NCBI RefSeq assembly: GCF_900094885.1
Contig: NZ_FMBL01000002.1
Location: forward strand, 240,638 to 304,637
Reading direction: 5' to 3'
Source of the DNA: Bifidobacterium commune
GTDB lineage: Bacteria; Actinomycetota; Actinomycetes; Actinomycetales; Bifidobacteriaceae
Length of the DNA: 64,000 bases
Position numbers and translations under genes: made by a program. Numbering within the stretch: the first letter of the stretch is position 1; every line of letters starts with the position of its first letter. The notes below the pieces were generated by a model. The model ran no database searches. It saw only the letters and a program-made list of their open reading frames with translations, and was not told where the DNA came from. Below are positions 9,467-19,609 of this stretch, one piece after another.

Positions 9467-9865
9467 TCAGCAACCGGACTTGGCACCGGCCCTGGCGATG
9501 CACTGATGACGTCTCTTGACCTCGGTGACGACGAATTGCAGGTAGTGCTCTTCGACGCTTGGATCAAGGCCGGCATTGACGGCCACCTCGTTGAGGCGTG
9601 CGGCCTGGCGCTGTTCGCGCTCTCGATCTTCAGGGGCGAATCCAGCCTGAGCTTTGAGCTTTCCCACTTCCGCGGTGTATTTAAAGCGTTCAGCGAGCAG
9701 TGATACGATCGCCGCATCAACGTTATCTATTGATTGACGCAGCTCTGTAATCCGCTCGACTGCCTGCGCCACCCTCGGATTGGCCCGAGCCTGAGCATCG
9801 TCAATCGCGGTGTTGCACCAGTCGTCACTGCTTGACACGTCGCTGGTTTCAGAAAAATCGGTCAT
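9467..9865 (-). CDS. Chorismate mutase, AroQ class
   Basis: Chorismate mutase converts chorismate to prephenate, the branch point to phenylalanine and tyrosine. The 132-residue all-helical protein has an acidic N-terminal extension of about 35 residues, then the AroQ helix ITELRQSIDNVDAAIVSLLA, followed by ERFKYTAEVGKLKAQAG with the conserved Arg and Lys, and a last helix EEHYLQFVVTEVKRRHQ. It lies 97 bases downstream of rho on the same strand and could be co-transcribed with it or use its own promoter. The family is short and divergent, but the spacing of basic residues supports the call. Confidence 0.88.
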   Translation of the reverse strand: MTDFSETSDVSSSDDWCNTAIDDAQARANPRVAQAVERITELRQSIDNVDAAIVSLLAERFKYTAEVGKLKAQAGFAPEDREREQRQAARLNEVAVNAGLDPSVEEHYLQFVVTEVKRRHQCIARAGAKSGC

Positions 9866-9906
9866 GTCTTCACCTTACGACAAGACCCCACCATTAAACG
9901 ACGAAG

Positions 9907-9932
9907 CGGCACCCGTCCGAAGTCGGATGCCG
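9907..9932 (-). terminator. Possible hairpin after rho
   Basis: An imperfect inverted repeat (CGGCA ... TGCCG arms with inner pairing) lies between rho and the chorismate mutase gene. The T tract on the minus strand is poor, so termination here would be weak at best. Confidence 0.35.
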
Positions 9933-9962
9933 TTGAACGAACGTCAGGTCGTCAGAACGGAA

Positions 9963-11969
9963 TCAGCTGTTGCCGTTCTGTTTGATGATGGCTTGAAGGA
10001 AGTCGCGGTTTGTCGCCGTCTTCTTCAAACGCGGCACGATGGTCTGGTAGGCTTGTTCAGCCTCAAGACCGCCCAGCAGACGACGAAGACGATAAATGAC
10101 CGCCAGCTCGTCGTTCTGGGTGATGAGTTCCTCGCGACGCGTGCCGGACGCATTGATATCGATGGCCGGGAAGAGACGCTTGTTCGCCAGATCACGCGAA
10201 AGACGCAGTTCCATGTTGCCGGTACCCTTGAACTCTTCGAAGATGACCTCGTCCATCTTCGACCCGGTTTCCACCAACGCCGAAGAGATGATAGTCAGCG
10301 AGCCGCCGTTTTCGATATTGCGGGCCGCACCGAAGAACTTCTTGGGCGGGTAGAGCGCCTGGGCATCCACACCACCGGAAAGCACACGACCAGAGGCCGG
10401 AGCGGCGATGTTGTAGGCACGGGCGAGACGGGTCATGGAATCGAGTAGCACAACCACGTCCTGACCGAGTTCCACCAGACGTTTGGCGCGTTCAATCGCG
10501 AGTTCGGCAACGGTGGTGTGATCGGAAGCGGGCCGATCGAACGTGGAGGAAATCACCTCACCCTGGACGGTACGCTCCATATCGGTGACTTCCTCAGGGC
10601 GTTCGTCCACAAGCACCATCATCAGGTGCACCTCGGGATTGTTGGCTGCTATGGCATTGGCAATGTTCTGCAGGGTAATCGTCTTGCCTGCCTTGGGCGG
10701 GGAAACGATCAAGCCGCGCTGACCCTTGCCGATCGGCGCCACCAGATCGATGAGTCTGCCGATAATCTTGTTCGGCGTGGTTTCCTGCTTGAGCCGTTCC
10801 TGCGGATAAAGCGGCGTCAGCTTGGAGAACTGCGGGCGATTGGCGGCCTCTTCAACACTCATACCGTTGACGGTGTCAATGGACTGGAGCGGGACGAACT
10901 TCTGACGCTGGTTACGACGGTCTCCCTCACGAGGCTCACGGATGTAACCCTGCACCGCATCACCCTTGCGCAGACCATATTTGCGAATCTGACCCATCGA
11001 GACATACACATCATTCGACCCCGGCAGATAACCCGAAGTACGGATGAACGCATAGGAATCAAGCACGTCGACGATGCCGGCGACAGGAACCATTCCTTCC
11101 CTGGACTCACCGCGATGCTCACGCACCTCGCCCGCACTGGCCCTGACGTTGTCATTATCGTAGCGACCATTGCGCTCATTACGGTTATCGCGGTCCTTGT
11201 GGTCATAATTGCGATCACGCCCACGAACCCTGCGCTGATGACGATCGTTGTTATCCTCGTGATTGTACCGGTCGTTATTGCGACGAGAATGGCGTGCGAA
11301 ATCACGGTGAGGCTCTTCTCCCTTGGCCTCTTTTATCTCGTCCGAAGCAACTTCCTCTTCATCGGGGACAGGCAGCAAAGCGAGTATGTCATCCAGATCG
11401 CGAATCTCACTGGACGTGGTATCTGCATCAGACTTCTGATCGGAGTGCCGCATACGACGACGGGTATGTATCTCATTGTCTCCGGATTCACGCTCATCGC
11501 GACCAAAGCCAGCGGAAGATTTGGCTCCACGGCGCACCGGCTCTTCGTCCTCGAACAACGGTGCGTCCTCAGCATGGACCTGATTGCCCAACATTTGTTC
11601 AACGTCCACTTCATCAGAAGGAAGCTGGATGGAGTGAGCTGCGTTTTTCTCCTGTTTTGCCGAATTTCCCGATGCATTGTTCATCGATCCGGAAACCGAC
11701 CTTCTGCCGTTATTCGATTCCTTTGCAGAAGATTGCATGGACCTTTTTTCAGCGCCATTCGTTGTCGCGGAAGCTTGGGACGAGGCCGATGCGGACTGAG
11801 GCGTGCCAACTGTGACACCACTGGGTGCCTGCCCTCCACTTCTTGCGGCTTGGAGGGTGGCGATTAATTCCGGTTTACGCATCACTGACGTACCGCGAAG
11901 CCCCATTTGTTTGGCGAGCGTTTTAAGCTCAGGCAGCTTCATGTCCTCAATATTCTGGCTTGTTGCCAC
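9963..11969 (-). CDS. rho: Transcription termination factor Rho
   Basis: Hexameric RNA helicase that ends transcription at Rho-dependent sites. The 668 residues begin with a Rho_N/SAP-like segment (about 1-43). A long hydrophilic insertion (about 45-285), rich in Arg, Asp, Asn and Gly with RNDRYNHEDNNDRHQRRVRG-type sequence, follows. Next come the RNA-binding cold-shock domain (about 288-390, GYLPGSNDVYVSMGQIRKYG) and the ATPase domain with Walker A SPPKAGKT, Walker B VVVLLDSMTRLARAYN and GGVDAQALYPPKKFFGAARN. Insertions of this type are known in actinobacterial Rho. The start is GTG 11969 with AAGGAAAGG upstream. It ends about 97 bases before the chorismate mutase start. Confidence 0.97.
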   Translation of the reverse strand: MATSQNIEDMKLPELKTLAKQMGLRGTSVMRKPELIATLQAARSGGQAPSGVTVGTPQSASASSQASATTNGAEKRSMQSSAKESNNGRRSVSGSMNNASGNSAKQEKNAAHSIQLPSDEVDVEQMLGNQVHAEDAPLFEDEEPVRRGAKSSAGFGRDERESGDNEIHTRRRMRHSDQKSDADTTSSEIRDLDDILALLPVPDEEEVASDEIKEAKGEEPHRDFARHSRRNNDRYNHEDNNDRHQRRVRGRDRNYDHKDRDNRNERNGRYDNDNVRASAGEVREHRGESREGMVPVAGIVDVLDSYAFIRTSGYLPGSNDVYVSMGQIRKYGLRKGDAVQGYIREPREGDRRNQRQKFVPLQSIDTVNGMSVEEAANRPQFSKLTPLYPQERLKQETTPNKIIGRLIDLVAPIGKGQRGLIVSPPKAGKTITLQNIANAIAANNPEVHLMMVLVDERPEEVTDMERTVQGEVISSTFDRPASDHTTVAELAIERAKRLVELGQDVVVLLDSMTRLARAYNIAAPASGRVLSGGVDAQALYPPKKFFGAARNIENGGSLTIISSALVETGSKMDEVIFEEFKGTGNMELRLSRDLANKRLFPAIDINASGTRREELITQNDELAVIYRLRRLLGGLEAEQAYQTIVPRLKKTATNRDFLQAIIKQNGNS

Positions 11970-12301
11970 TATAGTGTTGCCTTTCCTTGACTTCCAATAA
12001 CTTTGTTTGGGAGTTTAATGAAAAAGATGCGGAATACCTAAACCGCTGATGAATACTCGATGTCACCGAGTAATTCCCGAATGGCATCCAGCTTACCTCC
12101 GGCCCGTGACCTTCACGACACGATATGTGTATTGTACAGAGGTTTACATGACGGACAACGCGACCTCGAACACGAACGAACGTGTCAAATCGAGCAACAA
12201 ATCACCATCGTTTATCGGAAATCGCTCATCGAGCTTTGGACGGCACTTGCTATAGTCCGTAGACACTTGCACGACCACGCAAGAACATATGCAGCAACGC
12301 A
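11970..12301. other. Intergenic region upstream of rho
   Basis: No gene is supported between rho and the terminator of the FAD oxidoreductase. The segment must hold the rho promoter (minus strand). I see no clear -35/-10 pair or conserved RNA structure, and the short reading frames on the plus strand have no family resemblance. Confidence 0.4.
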
Positions 12302-12331
12302 AAAGCGGGCGGCCATCAAGACCGCCCGTCT
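12302..12331 (-). terminator. Terminator after the FAD oxidoreductase
   Basis: On the minus strand ACGGGCGGTC pairs with GGCCGCCCGC and is followed by TTTTGCG. It lies about 30 bases after the oxidoreductase stop codon. Confidence 0.85.
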
Positions 12332-12359
12332 CAAACGCGAGAACACTGAACGCTAATGC

Positions 12360-13997
12360 TTACTTTACCTCATGGTAAGACTTCTCTGTATTGACGGACC
12401 ACACGTTTTTCTTGTCTGCTCGGCCGGTACTGATGTTGTCGACGGCCTCCATCGCGCTGACCATCGAATGATCCTGGTTGTTGTAACGATGCTGACCATT
12501 ACGACCCACGCAGTACAGATTGCCGAAGGAATCGAGGTAATCTATGAGTTCCGGCATCTGGTCGTAGGTGTCGAAGTAGGCGGGATATGCCTTCTTTACA
12601 TGTTCACGATGCGAATCAAGAACGTCCTGGGATCCGTTGATCACGCGCATGCGCGTTAGTTCCTTAATGGCGAACTCGGTCGCTTCCTCATCGGAAAGGT
12701 TCCAGAACTCGTCGCCTTCCTCGCAGAAATACTCCAAACCGACCCACACCGTATCGTCCACATCCTTGACGAGATAAGGGCTCCAGTTGTTGAAAATCTG
12801 AATACGCCCGACCTTATAGCCCGGATCCTGCACGTAAATCCAGCAATCGGGGACAATCGGCGGATTGCCTAACGTCTTCATGTCGGTCGTGTTCTCAAGT
12901 CGCAGATGCTTCACCAGAAGACCCACAGTAACGAAGTCACGGTACGGCAGACCGTTGGCGATGCGCTTCATTTCCGCTGGAACAACCTCGGAGGAAGCGG
13001 AACCCTTCTCCTTGTTGTCTTCCTGCGCAGCATCATCGATGGCGTTGACCAAATCCTTGACCGGCATGGATGAAATAAAATCGTCCGCCTCAAGTTCAAC
13101 GCGCTTACCGTCGGCATCCTCATAAATCACACTGGCAATGCCGCCATCGGCCTTCTGTCGAAGTTCGACCACGTTTGCATCGGTGATGACCTTGCCACCA
13201 TTGTTAAGAACCTGGCTCTCAACAATCTCCCAAAGCTGGCCTGGGCCGAGCTTGGGATACCAGAACTCCTCGATGAGCGAAGTCTCGACATCCTTGGAAT
13301 CACGCTTTTTTGGCATCATCTTCTGCACAGCGTTCTTCAGAACGCTGATTACGCTCAGACCACGCACGCGCTGCGCTCCCCAGTCCGCCGAAATCTTGGA
13401 CGGGGTACGTCCCCATACCTTGGCCGTATACCCTTCGAAGAACATCGAATAAAGCTGACGACCGAACCTGTTGATGTAGAAGTTCTCCAAGTTGTCTTCA
13501 GGCAGCTTGTGGACCATCGACCATAGGTAGCTGAACCCGGCCTTCATCGTCAACTTGAAGCCCAACGCCTTGAACAGCGACGGCGAAAGCGAAATCGGAT
13601 AATCCAGGAAATGCTGGTTCCAGAAAATACGCGAGACACGATGACGCTTGAGCATCACCACATCCGTCTTCTCCGGATCCGGTCCGCCGGCCTCAAGATC
13701 GTGGTGGCGACCAAGTTTCTTGTCGTCGTACGAAGGCGCACCCTGAAGCGGCATGATGTTCTTCCACCAGTCCATCACGCGGTCGTCCTTTGAGAAGAAG
13801 CGGTGCCCACCGATATCCATGCGATTACCGTTATGCTTCACCGTGCGGCTGATACCACCAAACTCACGGGTCGCTTCCAAGACCGTAACATCATATTTTG
13901 CGGCGCCGCCGTCCTTGACCAGTTCCCAAGCCGCTGTCAGACCGGCGGGACCGCCACCGATAATCACCACAGATTTCTTATCCGCAGCCACAGCCAT
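12360..13997 (-). CDS. NAD(P)/FAD-dependent oxidoreductase, amine-oxidase/protoporphyrinogen-oxidase-like
   Basis: The N-terminus carries a dinucleotide-binding fold ([17 protein letters not shown]), then [20 protein letters not shown] and [10 protein letters not shown], the GG-doublet and GH(R)FF features of FAD enzymes related to protoporphyrinogen oxidase and UDP-galactopyranose mutase. The C-terminal part holds [20 protein letters not shown], a flavin-contacting end block of this superfamily. Length is 545. The substrate cannot be read from sequence; bacterial relatives often act on nucleotide sugars or polysaccharide precursors. AGGTAATGT precedes ATG 13997. It is single between two terminators. 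Confidence 0.82.
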   Translation of the reverse strand: MAVAADKKSVVIIGGGPAGLTAAWELVKDGGAAKYDVTVLEATREFGGISRTVKHNGNRMDIGGHRFFSKDDRVMDWWKNIMPLQGAPSYDDKKLGRHHDLEAGGPDPEKTDVVMLKRHRVSRIFWNQHFLDYPISLSPSLFKALGFKLTMKAGFSYLWSMVHKLPEDNLENFYINRFGRQLYSMFFEGYTAKVWGRTPSKISADWGAQRVRGLSVISVLKNAVQKMMPKKRDSKDVETSLIEEFWYPKLGPGQLWEIVESQVLNNGGKVITDANVVELRQKADGGIASVIYEDADGKRVELEADDFISSMPVKDLVNAIDDAAQEDNKEKGSASSEVVPAEMKRIANGLPYRDFVTVGLLVKHLRLENTTDMKTLGNPPIVPDCWIYVQDPGYKVGRIQIFNNWSPYLVKDVDDTVWVGLEYFCEEGDEFWNLSDEEATEFAIKELTRMRVINGSQDVLDSHREHVKKAYPAYFDTYDQMPELIDYLDSFGNLYCVGRNGQHRYNNQDHSMVSAMEAVDNISTGRADKKNVWSVNTEKSYHEVK

Positions 13998-14095
13998 ACA
14001 TTACCTCCGAAAATCCATGCTTTTAAAGTCTATCTGCCCTATAACCAAATCCTCACCAGTCTACAAGCAGATGCAAACAGCACATATTTACAGCT

Positions 14096-14124
14096 AAAAC
14101 ATGCACGAATCATGTGCATGTTTC
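14096..14124 (-). terminator. Terminator after DUF2469 gene
   Basis: Perfect nine-base arms AACATGCAC and GTGCATGTT (14098-14106 and 14114-14122) are followed on the minus strand by TTTTAGC. The hairpin lies 13 bases after the DUF2469 stop. Confidence 0.85.
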
Positions 14125-14134
14125 TTAAAAATCA

Positions 14135-14449
14135 TCATGTCAACGAATCAGGAATATCAATGTCCGTTTTCTGAACTTCCTCAACGTTGACGTCCTTGAA
14201 CGTGACAATACGCACATTCTTGACAAAACGCGAGGAACGGTAAACGTCCCATACCCAGGCATCCGTAAGCTGAACATCAAAATAAACATCCTGACCCGCG
14301 GAACGCACGTTGAAATCGACCTTGTTGGCCAAGTAGAAGCGGCGTTCGGTTTCCACCACATAGGTGAACAGCTTGATGACGTCGCGATATTCCTTGTACA
14401 GCGCCAGCTCGGAGTTCATTTCATAGTTATCGAGATCTTCAGCACTCAC
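14135..14449 (-). CDS. DUF2469 family protein
   Basis: A 104-residue protein matching the actinobacterial DUF2469 family: MSAEDLDNYEMNSELALYKE at the start, then FTYVVETERRFYLANKVDF, LTDAWVWDVYRSSRFVKNVR and TFKDVNVEEVQK. Its biochemical role is not established. It begins with GTG 14449, which overlaps the TGA stop of the GNAT gene upstream (GTGA), so the two are translationally coupled. A terminator follows. Confidence 0.9.
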   Translation of the reverse strand: MSAEDLDNYEMNSELALYKEYRDVIKLFTYVVETERRFYLANKVDFNVRSAGQDVYFDVQLTDAWVWDVYRSSRFVKNVRIVTFKDVNVEEVQKTDIDIPDSLT

Positions 14450-15666
14450 TGATTAGTACCTCCCGAAGTTTTCCTATCTGTCAGATCGCCGCCATCCATG
14501 CTGTTTTTGTTCTGTCCGGAATGACCCAGATTCCGCCACCAGGCCTTCTTGGATTTTTTACCTTGCTCATCGGAATATGGCCACAGGTTCTGCAAGCCAT
14601 TCTCCGATTGCTGTTCGTCATTGTTTTGCACCCGTGAAGATGCAACCGAAGACAATCTGAGCCCTTCAGAGCATTTCGAATCTGCATCGGCCACAGGGGA
14701 ATCATGTCTGGCGGTATTGTCGGAAACAAATTCTGCGGTCGGGGTTTCAGCCGTTTGCTTCCCGTCCAATCCGGCACGAGGGGAAACCCCGTCAGACAGC
14801 CAAACTGTTTCATTGTCGACAGAGTCGGCACCCGCCTTCTCGCCACAACTGGCGTCGCTGCCTTCGGACGCATATTGTTTGATTTCAGTGGAATGCTCCG
14901 AGTCGATCATCGCCTCTTTGACGCCAGGATTGCCTTCGATGACATGCATACCGAAAGTATTGAGTGAACGAATTGGATCATATTCATCTGCAAGCGTATC
15001 GAGGATAATGAGGTCCTGATATTTGCCAATGGAAGCGTCCCACAACGAATCGCGGGAAGTTCCGGACTTGATGAAGCCCAGGGATTGATAGACCGAAAGG
15101 GTGCGGCTGCTTTTCTCCGGCACGGCGACCCAAATGCGGTGCATGCCCAGACCGACCGGCCCCTCGGCAAAACCGTATGTCATTACTCGGGGCATCGCAT
15201 CTCGCGAATAGCCACGACCACGATAATCTTTGCCAAGCATCACCTGGATGCGAGCCGAACGCGCCCAGCCGTCGATATCGATGAGGAAAATCATACCGAT
15301 GACATTTCCAGTCGATTCGGCATCGATTTTGCCATCCGCATCATGATCGGCATCCGTCATAATGGCCCAAGCCATCGTGCGCCTGGCCTCAGGATCACCC
15401 ACTCCCGATTCGGAGGAGATACTGCCGTTCGTCCAAGCCACGGAACGTCGAATCCACTCCTGAACCAACGCGCGCTCTGATTGCTTGTCTTTGCCAGTGT
15501 CGCCAGAAGCGTTGAAGTAAGCATCAAGCTGATCCAGTTTGGAAATGTCGTCAAGGGTCGCAGGACGCAGATGCACCATCTCACCACGAATTTCCGGAAT
15601 GACAACACGTTCCGGTAATTGCCGCGAAACATCTTCTTGTGCAGAAATTTCGGAGTTTTCAGACAT
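14446..15666 (-). CDS. GNAT-family N-acetyltransferase with long hydrophilic tail
   Basis: Residues about 25-190 form a GNAT acetyltransferase domain: MVHLRPATLDDISKLDQLDA at the entry, VMLGKDYRGRGYSRDAMPRV containing the acetyl-CoA-binding R/G-x-x-G-x-G/A loop, then MHRIWVAVPEKSSRTLSVYQ and SLGFIKSG at the end. The remaining 200 or so residues are low in hydrophobics, rich in Ser, Asp, Glu and Asn, and likely disordered; that tail is unusual for the family. ATG 15666 has AGAGGG upstream and is preferred over an in-frame GTG at 15675. It is coupled to the DUF2469 gene by a GTGA overlap. The acetyl acceptor is unknown. Confidence 0.82.
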   Translation of the reverse strand: MSENSEISAQEDVSRQLPERVVIPEIRGEMVHLRPATLDDISKLDQLDAYFNASGDTGKDKQSERALVQEWIRRSVAWTNGSISSESGVGDPEARRTMAWAIMTDADHDADGKIDAESTGNVIGMIFLIDIDGWARSARIQVMLGKDYRGRGYSRDAMPRVMTYGFAEGPVGLGMHRIWVAVPEKSSRTLSVYQSLGFIKSGTSRDSLWDASIGKYQDLIILDTLADEYDPIRSLNTFGMHVIEGNPGVKEAMIDSEHSTEIKQYASEGSDASCGEKAGADSVDNETVWLSDGVSPRAGLDGKQTAETPTAEFVSDNTARHDSPVADADSKCSEGLRLSSVASSRVQNNDEQQSENGLQNLWPYSDEQGKKSKKAWWRNLGHSGQNKNSMDGGDLTDRKTSGGTNQ

Positions 15667-15957
15667 AGTCACCACCCTCTACTGAGACACATCCGTTAAC
15701 AGGATAGTGTATTAGACTGACTATGAACAGAACAGCAAAAACGTACGCAAACAGTGCATCTCATCCTTCAGAACCGTGAACGCTCCGCATGCGGCAAGTT
15801 GGCGGAGCTTGACTGCGTATCTGCTCGAACAACCTGCCCAGTCTCGAAAGGGTGCCGCATCAAGCCTACGAAAAACATCTTTCGAACCAAGTGAGTCATC
15901 ATCAGGACATTGCTGCCGTCACAATTGTATCCGAATGCGGACCCATTCCAGATATCA
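15667..15957. other. Intergenic region
   Basis: No gene is supported here. The segment holds the promoter side of the GNAT gene (minus strand) and, at its right end, the exit of the gatB transcript, whose hairpins are listed separately. Confidence 0.4.
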
Positions 15958-16034
15958 AAGCGCGTAGGGGAACCTCGCGATTCCGCCTACGCGCTTATTG
16001 GTTCCCGGGAAAGTTCATCTGACTTTTCCGGGGG
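15958..16034 (-). terminator. Two hairpins after gatB
   Basis: Reading the minus strand from gatB, a first hairpin has arms near 16003-16013 and 16021-16032 (CCGGGAAAGT type). A second pairs AGCGCGTAGG with CCTACGCGCT (about 15958-15995) and is followed by TTTGATAT. The second looks like the effective terminator of the gatCAB operon. Confidence 0.75.
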
Positions 16035-16044
16035 ATTCAAGAAA

Positions 16045-17544
16045 TCAGCCCTTGACCTTCTTTATGACCAAAGCACTTACCGCCTTGGCATCAGCCTGAC
16101 CGTGGGTGGCGCGCATAACCGCACCGATAATGGCGCCCATCGGCTTCATGTTGCCGCTCTTTAGCTTCTCAGCGATTTCCGGATCGGCAGCCAGAGCATC
16201 GTCTACAGCCTTCTCGAGCGCACCGTCGTCGGAGACGACCTGATAGCCGTGCTTTTTCACGACCTCATCAGGTGTACCTTCGCCAGCGAGAACACCAGTG
16301 ACGGTCTGCTTGGCGAGCTTGTCGTTGAGTTTGCCTTCGGCGACAAGCTTCTCAACCTCGGCTACATCCGCCGGAGTAATCGGCAACTCTTCAAGCGAAA
16401 GACCATGCTCGTTGGCCACTCGGGAAATCTCACCGAGCCACCATTTGCGGGCACCAGCGGCCGTAGCGCCGTCTTTGATGGTTTCCTCGACCAGATCAAG
16501 CGCGTCGGCATTGATGATGTCACGCATCTCGAGATCGCTGAACTTCCACTCTTCCTGCAGGCGGGCGCGGTGCTCACGCGGCATTTCCGGCATGGTTTTG
16601 GTGATTTCGTCGATGTGTTCCTGCGTGATGTGCAGCATGACCAAATCGGGATCCGGGAAGTAGCGGTAGTCGTTCGCATCGGACTTGACGCGGCCACCGG
16701 CCGTGGTCTGCGTAGCCTCGTCCCAGTGACGGGTCTCCTGCAGAACCTCTCCGCCTTCGTCCAGAAGTGCGGCCTGACGGCGAATCTCGTACTGCAACGT
16801 TTTCTTGATGCCGCGGAACGAGTTGACGTTCTTGGTTTCACTGCGGGTGCCCAGCTTTGTCTCGCCCTTTTTGCGCAGCGAGATGTTGACGTCGGCACGC
16901 ATGTTGCCCTGCTCCATCCGACCGTGCGAAATGCCCAGGGCGCGCACGATGTCACGGAGGGTGCGCATGTAGGCATCCGCGATCTCCGGAGCCCTCTCCC
17001 CCGCACCTTCCACAGGCTTGGTGACGATTTCGATCAGCGGAACGCCGGCACGGTTGTAGTCGACCAACGAATGGTCTGCGCCTTCGATGCGGCCGTCGGA
17101 ACCACCCACGTGGGTGTTCTTGCCGGCGTCATCCTCGATGTGGGCGCGTTCAATCGGAACGCGGAACACCGTGCCATCCTCAAGATCGACGTCGAGATAG
17201 CCGTTGCCGTTGGTGGGCTTGTCAAACTGCGAAATCTGATAGTCACGAGGCATATCCGGGTAGAAGTAGTTCTTACGTGCGAACTGGCTCCACTCGTTGA
17301 TCTCGCAATGCAATGCCAAACCCAGCTTAATCGCGAAATCGACGGCGGTCTTGTTGACCACCGGTAAGCTTCCGGGCAACCCGAGGCTCACGGGTGTCAG
17401 CTCGGTGTTCGGATCGGCTCCGAACTCCTCATGAGCAGGGCAGAACAGCTTGGTCTGCGTGCAGAGCTCGACGTGGGTTTCCAAACCGAATACCGGGTCA
17501 AATTCCTTGACGGCATCGGAATACTTCATCAATTTTTCAGACAT
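16045..17544 (-). CDS. gatB: Asp/Glu-tRNA(Asn/Gln) amidotransferase subunit B
   Basis: GatB is the tRNA-binding, ATP-dependent kinase subunit of the GatCAB amidotransferase, which converts Glu-tRNA-Gln and Asp-tRNA-Asn to the correct amides. The 499 residues include [17 protein letters not shown], the [11 protein letters not shown] block, [34 protein letters not shown] and the C-terminal YqeY-like tail ([20 protein letters not shown]). ATG 17544 has AAGGAGC upstream, and the gene lies 24 bases after gatA, making it the last gene of gatC-gatA-gatB. Confidence 0.98.
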   Translation of the reverse strand: MSEKLMKYSDAVKEFDPVFGLETHVELCTQTKLFCPAHEEFGADPNTELTPVSLGLPGSLPVVNKTAVDFAIKLGLALHCEINEWSQFARKNYFYPDMPRDYQISQFDKPTNGNGYLDVDLEDGTVFRVPIERAHIEDDAGKNTHVGGSDGRIEGADHSLVDYNRAGVPLIEIVTKPVEGAGERAPEIADAYMRTLRDIVRALGISHGRMEQGNMRADVNISLRKKGETKLGTRSETKNVNSFRGIKKTLQYEIRRQAALLDEGGEVLQETRHWDEATQTTAGGRVKSDANDYRYFPDPDLVMLHITQEHIDEITKTMPEMPREHRARLQEEWKFSDLEMRDIINADALDLVEETIKDGATAAGARKWWLGEISRVANEHGLSLEELPITPADVAEVEKLVAEGKLNDKLAKQTVTGVLAGEGTPDEVVKKHGYQVVSDDGALEKAVDDALAADPEIAEKLKSGNMKPMGAIIGAVMRATHGQADAKAVSALVIKKVKG

Positions 17545-17568
17545 GATTTTATGCTCCTTGCCGTCCGA

Positions 17569-19107
17569 TTACTTTGCGTTGCCGAGCCACGGGGTCTTGA
17601 GGCTTTGCCAGATCGGACCGCCCCACTGCTCCTCGAGAGCCGCTTCGAGAGCGGCCGCGGGCTTGTACATCTGCTCGTCATGCTTCTGCGGTGCCATGAA
17701 CTGGAAGCCGACCGGCAGGCCGTCGTCGGAAAGACCCGCCGGGATGCTCATCGCCGGAATACCGGCCATGTTTGCGGGAATAGTAGCGATATCGCTCATA
17801 TACATCGTGAGCGGGTCGTCCATCTTCTCGCCGAACTTGAAGGCGGTGGTCGGGGACGTGGGAGTGACCAGCACATCGGCCTTCTCGAACGCCTTGTTGA
17901 AGTCTTCGATAATCAGGGTGCGGACCTTCTGAGCCGAGCCGTACCATGCGTCGTAATAACCGGCCGAGAGTGCATAGATGCCGAGGATGATGCGGCGCTT
18001 GACCTCGTCGCCGAAACCGGCTTCGCGGGTGTAGGCCATCATGTTGGCGGCGGTCTGCGGCACACCTTCAGGCGGCATGACGCGGAGGCCATAGCGCATG
18101 CCATCGTAGCGGGCCAGGTTGGAGCTGACTTCGGAAGGCATGATGATGTAGTAGGCGGAAAGCGCATACTCGAGGTGTGGGCAATCTATTTCGACCACTT
18201 CGGCGCCCATGTCTTGCAGAAGCTTGACGGCCTCGTTAAAACGGGCTTCGATGCCGGGCTGATATCCATCGCCAGTGAACTGCTTGACAAGACCGACGCG
18301 CACACCCTTGAGATCGCGCTTGTAGCCTTCGCGGGCAGCGGCGGCGACCGGGGGGATGTCCATCGGAATCGAGGTCGAGTCACGCACGTCGTGGCCTCCG
18401 ATGACTTCCTGAAGAAGTGCGGAATCGAGGACGGTGCGGGACACCGGACCAATCTGATCAAGTGAGCTCGCCATGGCGATGGCACCGAAACGGGAGACGC
18501 CGCCGTAGGTAGGTTTGACGCCGACCGTGCCAGTCATTGCACCCGGCTGACGAATCGAGCCGCCGGTATCGGTGCCGAGGGCGATCGGGGCTTCAAATCC
18601 TGCTACTGCGGAAGCCGAACCGCCTCCGGAACCACCGGGAACACGTGAGGTGTCCCAAGGATTATGCGTCGGGCCGAAAGCGGAATGTTCTGTTGAAGAA
18701 CCCTGTGCGAACTCATCAAGGTTGGTCTTGCCAAGCAACGGCATTCCAGCGGCCTTGAGCTTGGTAATCACCGTGGCATCGTACGGCGGAATCCAGCCTT
18801 CGAGAATCTTAGAGGCCGCAGTGGTTTCGATGCCCTTGGTGACAATCATGTCCTTGATAGCAATCGGCACACCTGCCAGCTCCGGCAGATCTTCGGTTTC
18901 GCCGGCGGCATTTTTCTTGTCGAACGCATCAGCCTGCGCGCGGGCCTCATCAGCTGACACGTGGAGGAAGGCGTTGATTTCAGGCTCTGCGGCCTCGATG
19001 ACGTTCAGTTCGGCATCGACCAGTTCACGGCTGGAAACTTCCTTGTTGCGAATCTTCTCCGCCATCTGTGCGGCGGTCAGTTTCACCAATTCGTTTGCTG
19101 CTGCCAT
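17569..19107 (-). CDS. gatA: Asp/Glu-tRNA(Asn/Gln) amidotransferase subunit A
   Basis: GatA is the amidase subunit that frees ammonia from glutamine for GatB. The 512 residues contain the amidase signature [20 protein letters not shown] and [16 protein letters not shown] with the Ser-cis-Ser pair, and the catalytic Lys in [12 protein letters not shown] 19107 follows GGAGGTG by seven bases and shares one base with the gatC stop (TGATG). A GTG at 19110 is possible but badly spaced. It sits between gatC and gatB. Confidence 0.98.
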   Translation of the reverse strand: MAAANELVKLTAAQMAEKIRNKEVSSRELVDAELNVIEAAEPEINAFLHVSADEARAQADAFDKKNAAGETEDLPELAGVPIAIKDMIVTKGIETTAASKILEGWIPPYDATVITKLKAAGMPLLGKTNLDEFAQGSSTEHSAFGPTHNPWDTSRVPGGSGGGSASAVAGFEAPIALGTDTGGSIRQPGAMTGTVGVKPTYGGVSRFGAIAMASSLDQIGPVSRTVLDSALLQEVIGGHDVRDSTSIPMDIPPVAAAAREGYKRDLKGVRVGLVKQFTGDGYQPGIEARFNEAVKLLQDMGAEVVEIDCPHLEYALSAYYIIMPSEVSSNLARYDGMRYGLRVMPPEGVPQTAANMMAYTREAGFGDEVKRRIILGIYALSAGYYDAWYGSAQKVRTLIIEDFNKAFEKADVLVTPTSPTTAFKFGEKMDDPLTMYMSDIATIPANMAGIPAMSIPAGLSDDGLPVGFQFMAPQKHDEQMYKPAAALEAALEEQWGGPIWQSLKTPWLGNAK

Positions 19108-19406
19108 CACTCTTCACCTCCAAGGATCTGCGGGGCCACGAACATACCGTTTTCGGTGGCTGGAGCGCTGGCGAGTGCTTCTTCGCGATCCAGCGGTTTC
19201 TGGGGAACATCGGGGCGCAGATAGGCCTCAAGCGGTATCGGATTAGCGGTGGGCTGCACGTCGTCGGATGCGACTTCCTGCACCTTATTGATGGAATCGG
19301 CGATGACGTTCAACTCGCCCTGCAAACGGGTTGCTTCCTCATCGGTAAGCGCAATTTGGGCAAGATGACCCAGATGCTCGACTGTTTCTCTTGTAAAAGT
19401 AGGCAT
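19107..19406 (-). CDS. gatC: Asp/Glu-tRNA(Asn/Gln) amidotransferase subunit C
   Basis: Small GatC subunit (99 residues) that wraps and stabilises GatA. It shows the family opening [20 protein letters not shown] and the closing Asp-Val-Gln-Pro-Thr and RPDVP segments. It is the promoter-proximal gene of the gatCAB operon. The next gene upstream is separated by about 200 bases that must hold the operon promoter. Confidence 0.96.
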   Translation of the reverse strand: MPTFTRETVEHLGHLAQIALTDEEATRLQGELNVIADSINKVQEVASDDVQPTANPIPLEAYLRPDVPQKPLDREEALASAPATENGMFVAPQILGGEE

Positions 19407-19609
19407 AACCTTAACTATATGAGTCGTCTGTGACGTTCAGGCAACATATTCCAAGCGAGGACGAAAGGTCGTCAACCATCTTGAAAAACAGTGTCACAGC
19501 CAACTCTTAATCACGACAAATGACAACCACGTACGCAAACGCCACCTTATTCCACGATCCGCACTTCAGATTTAAGTAGTTTGCCTCAATGCATCCCGCG
19601 TCGACCAAA

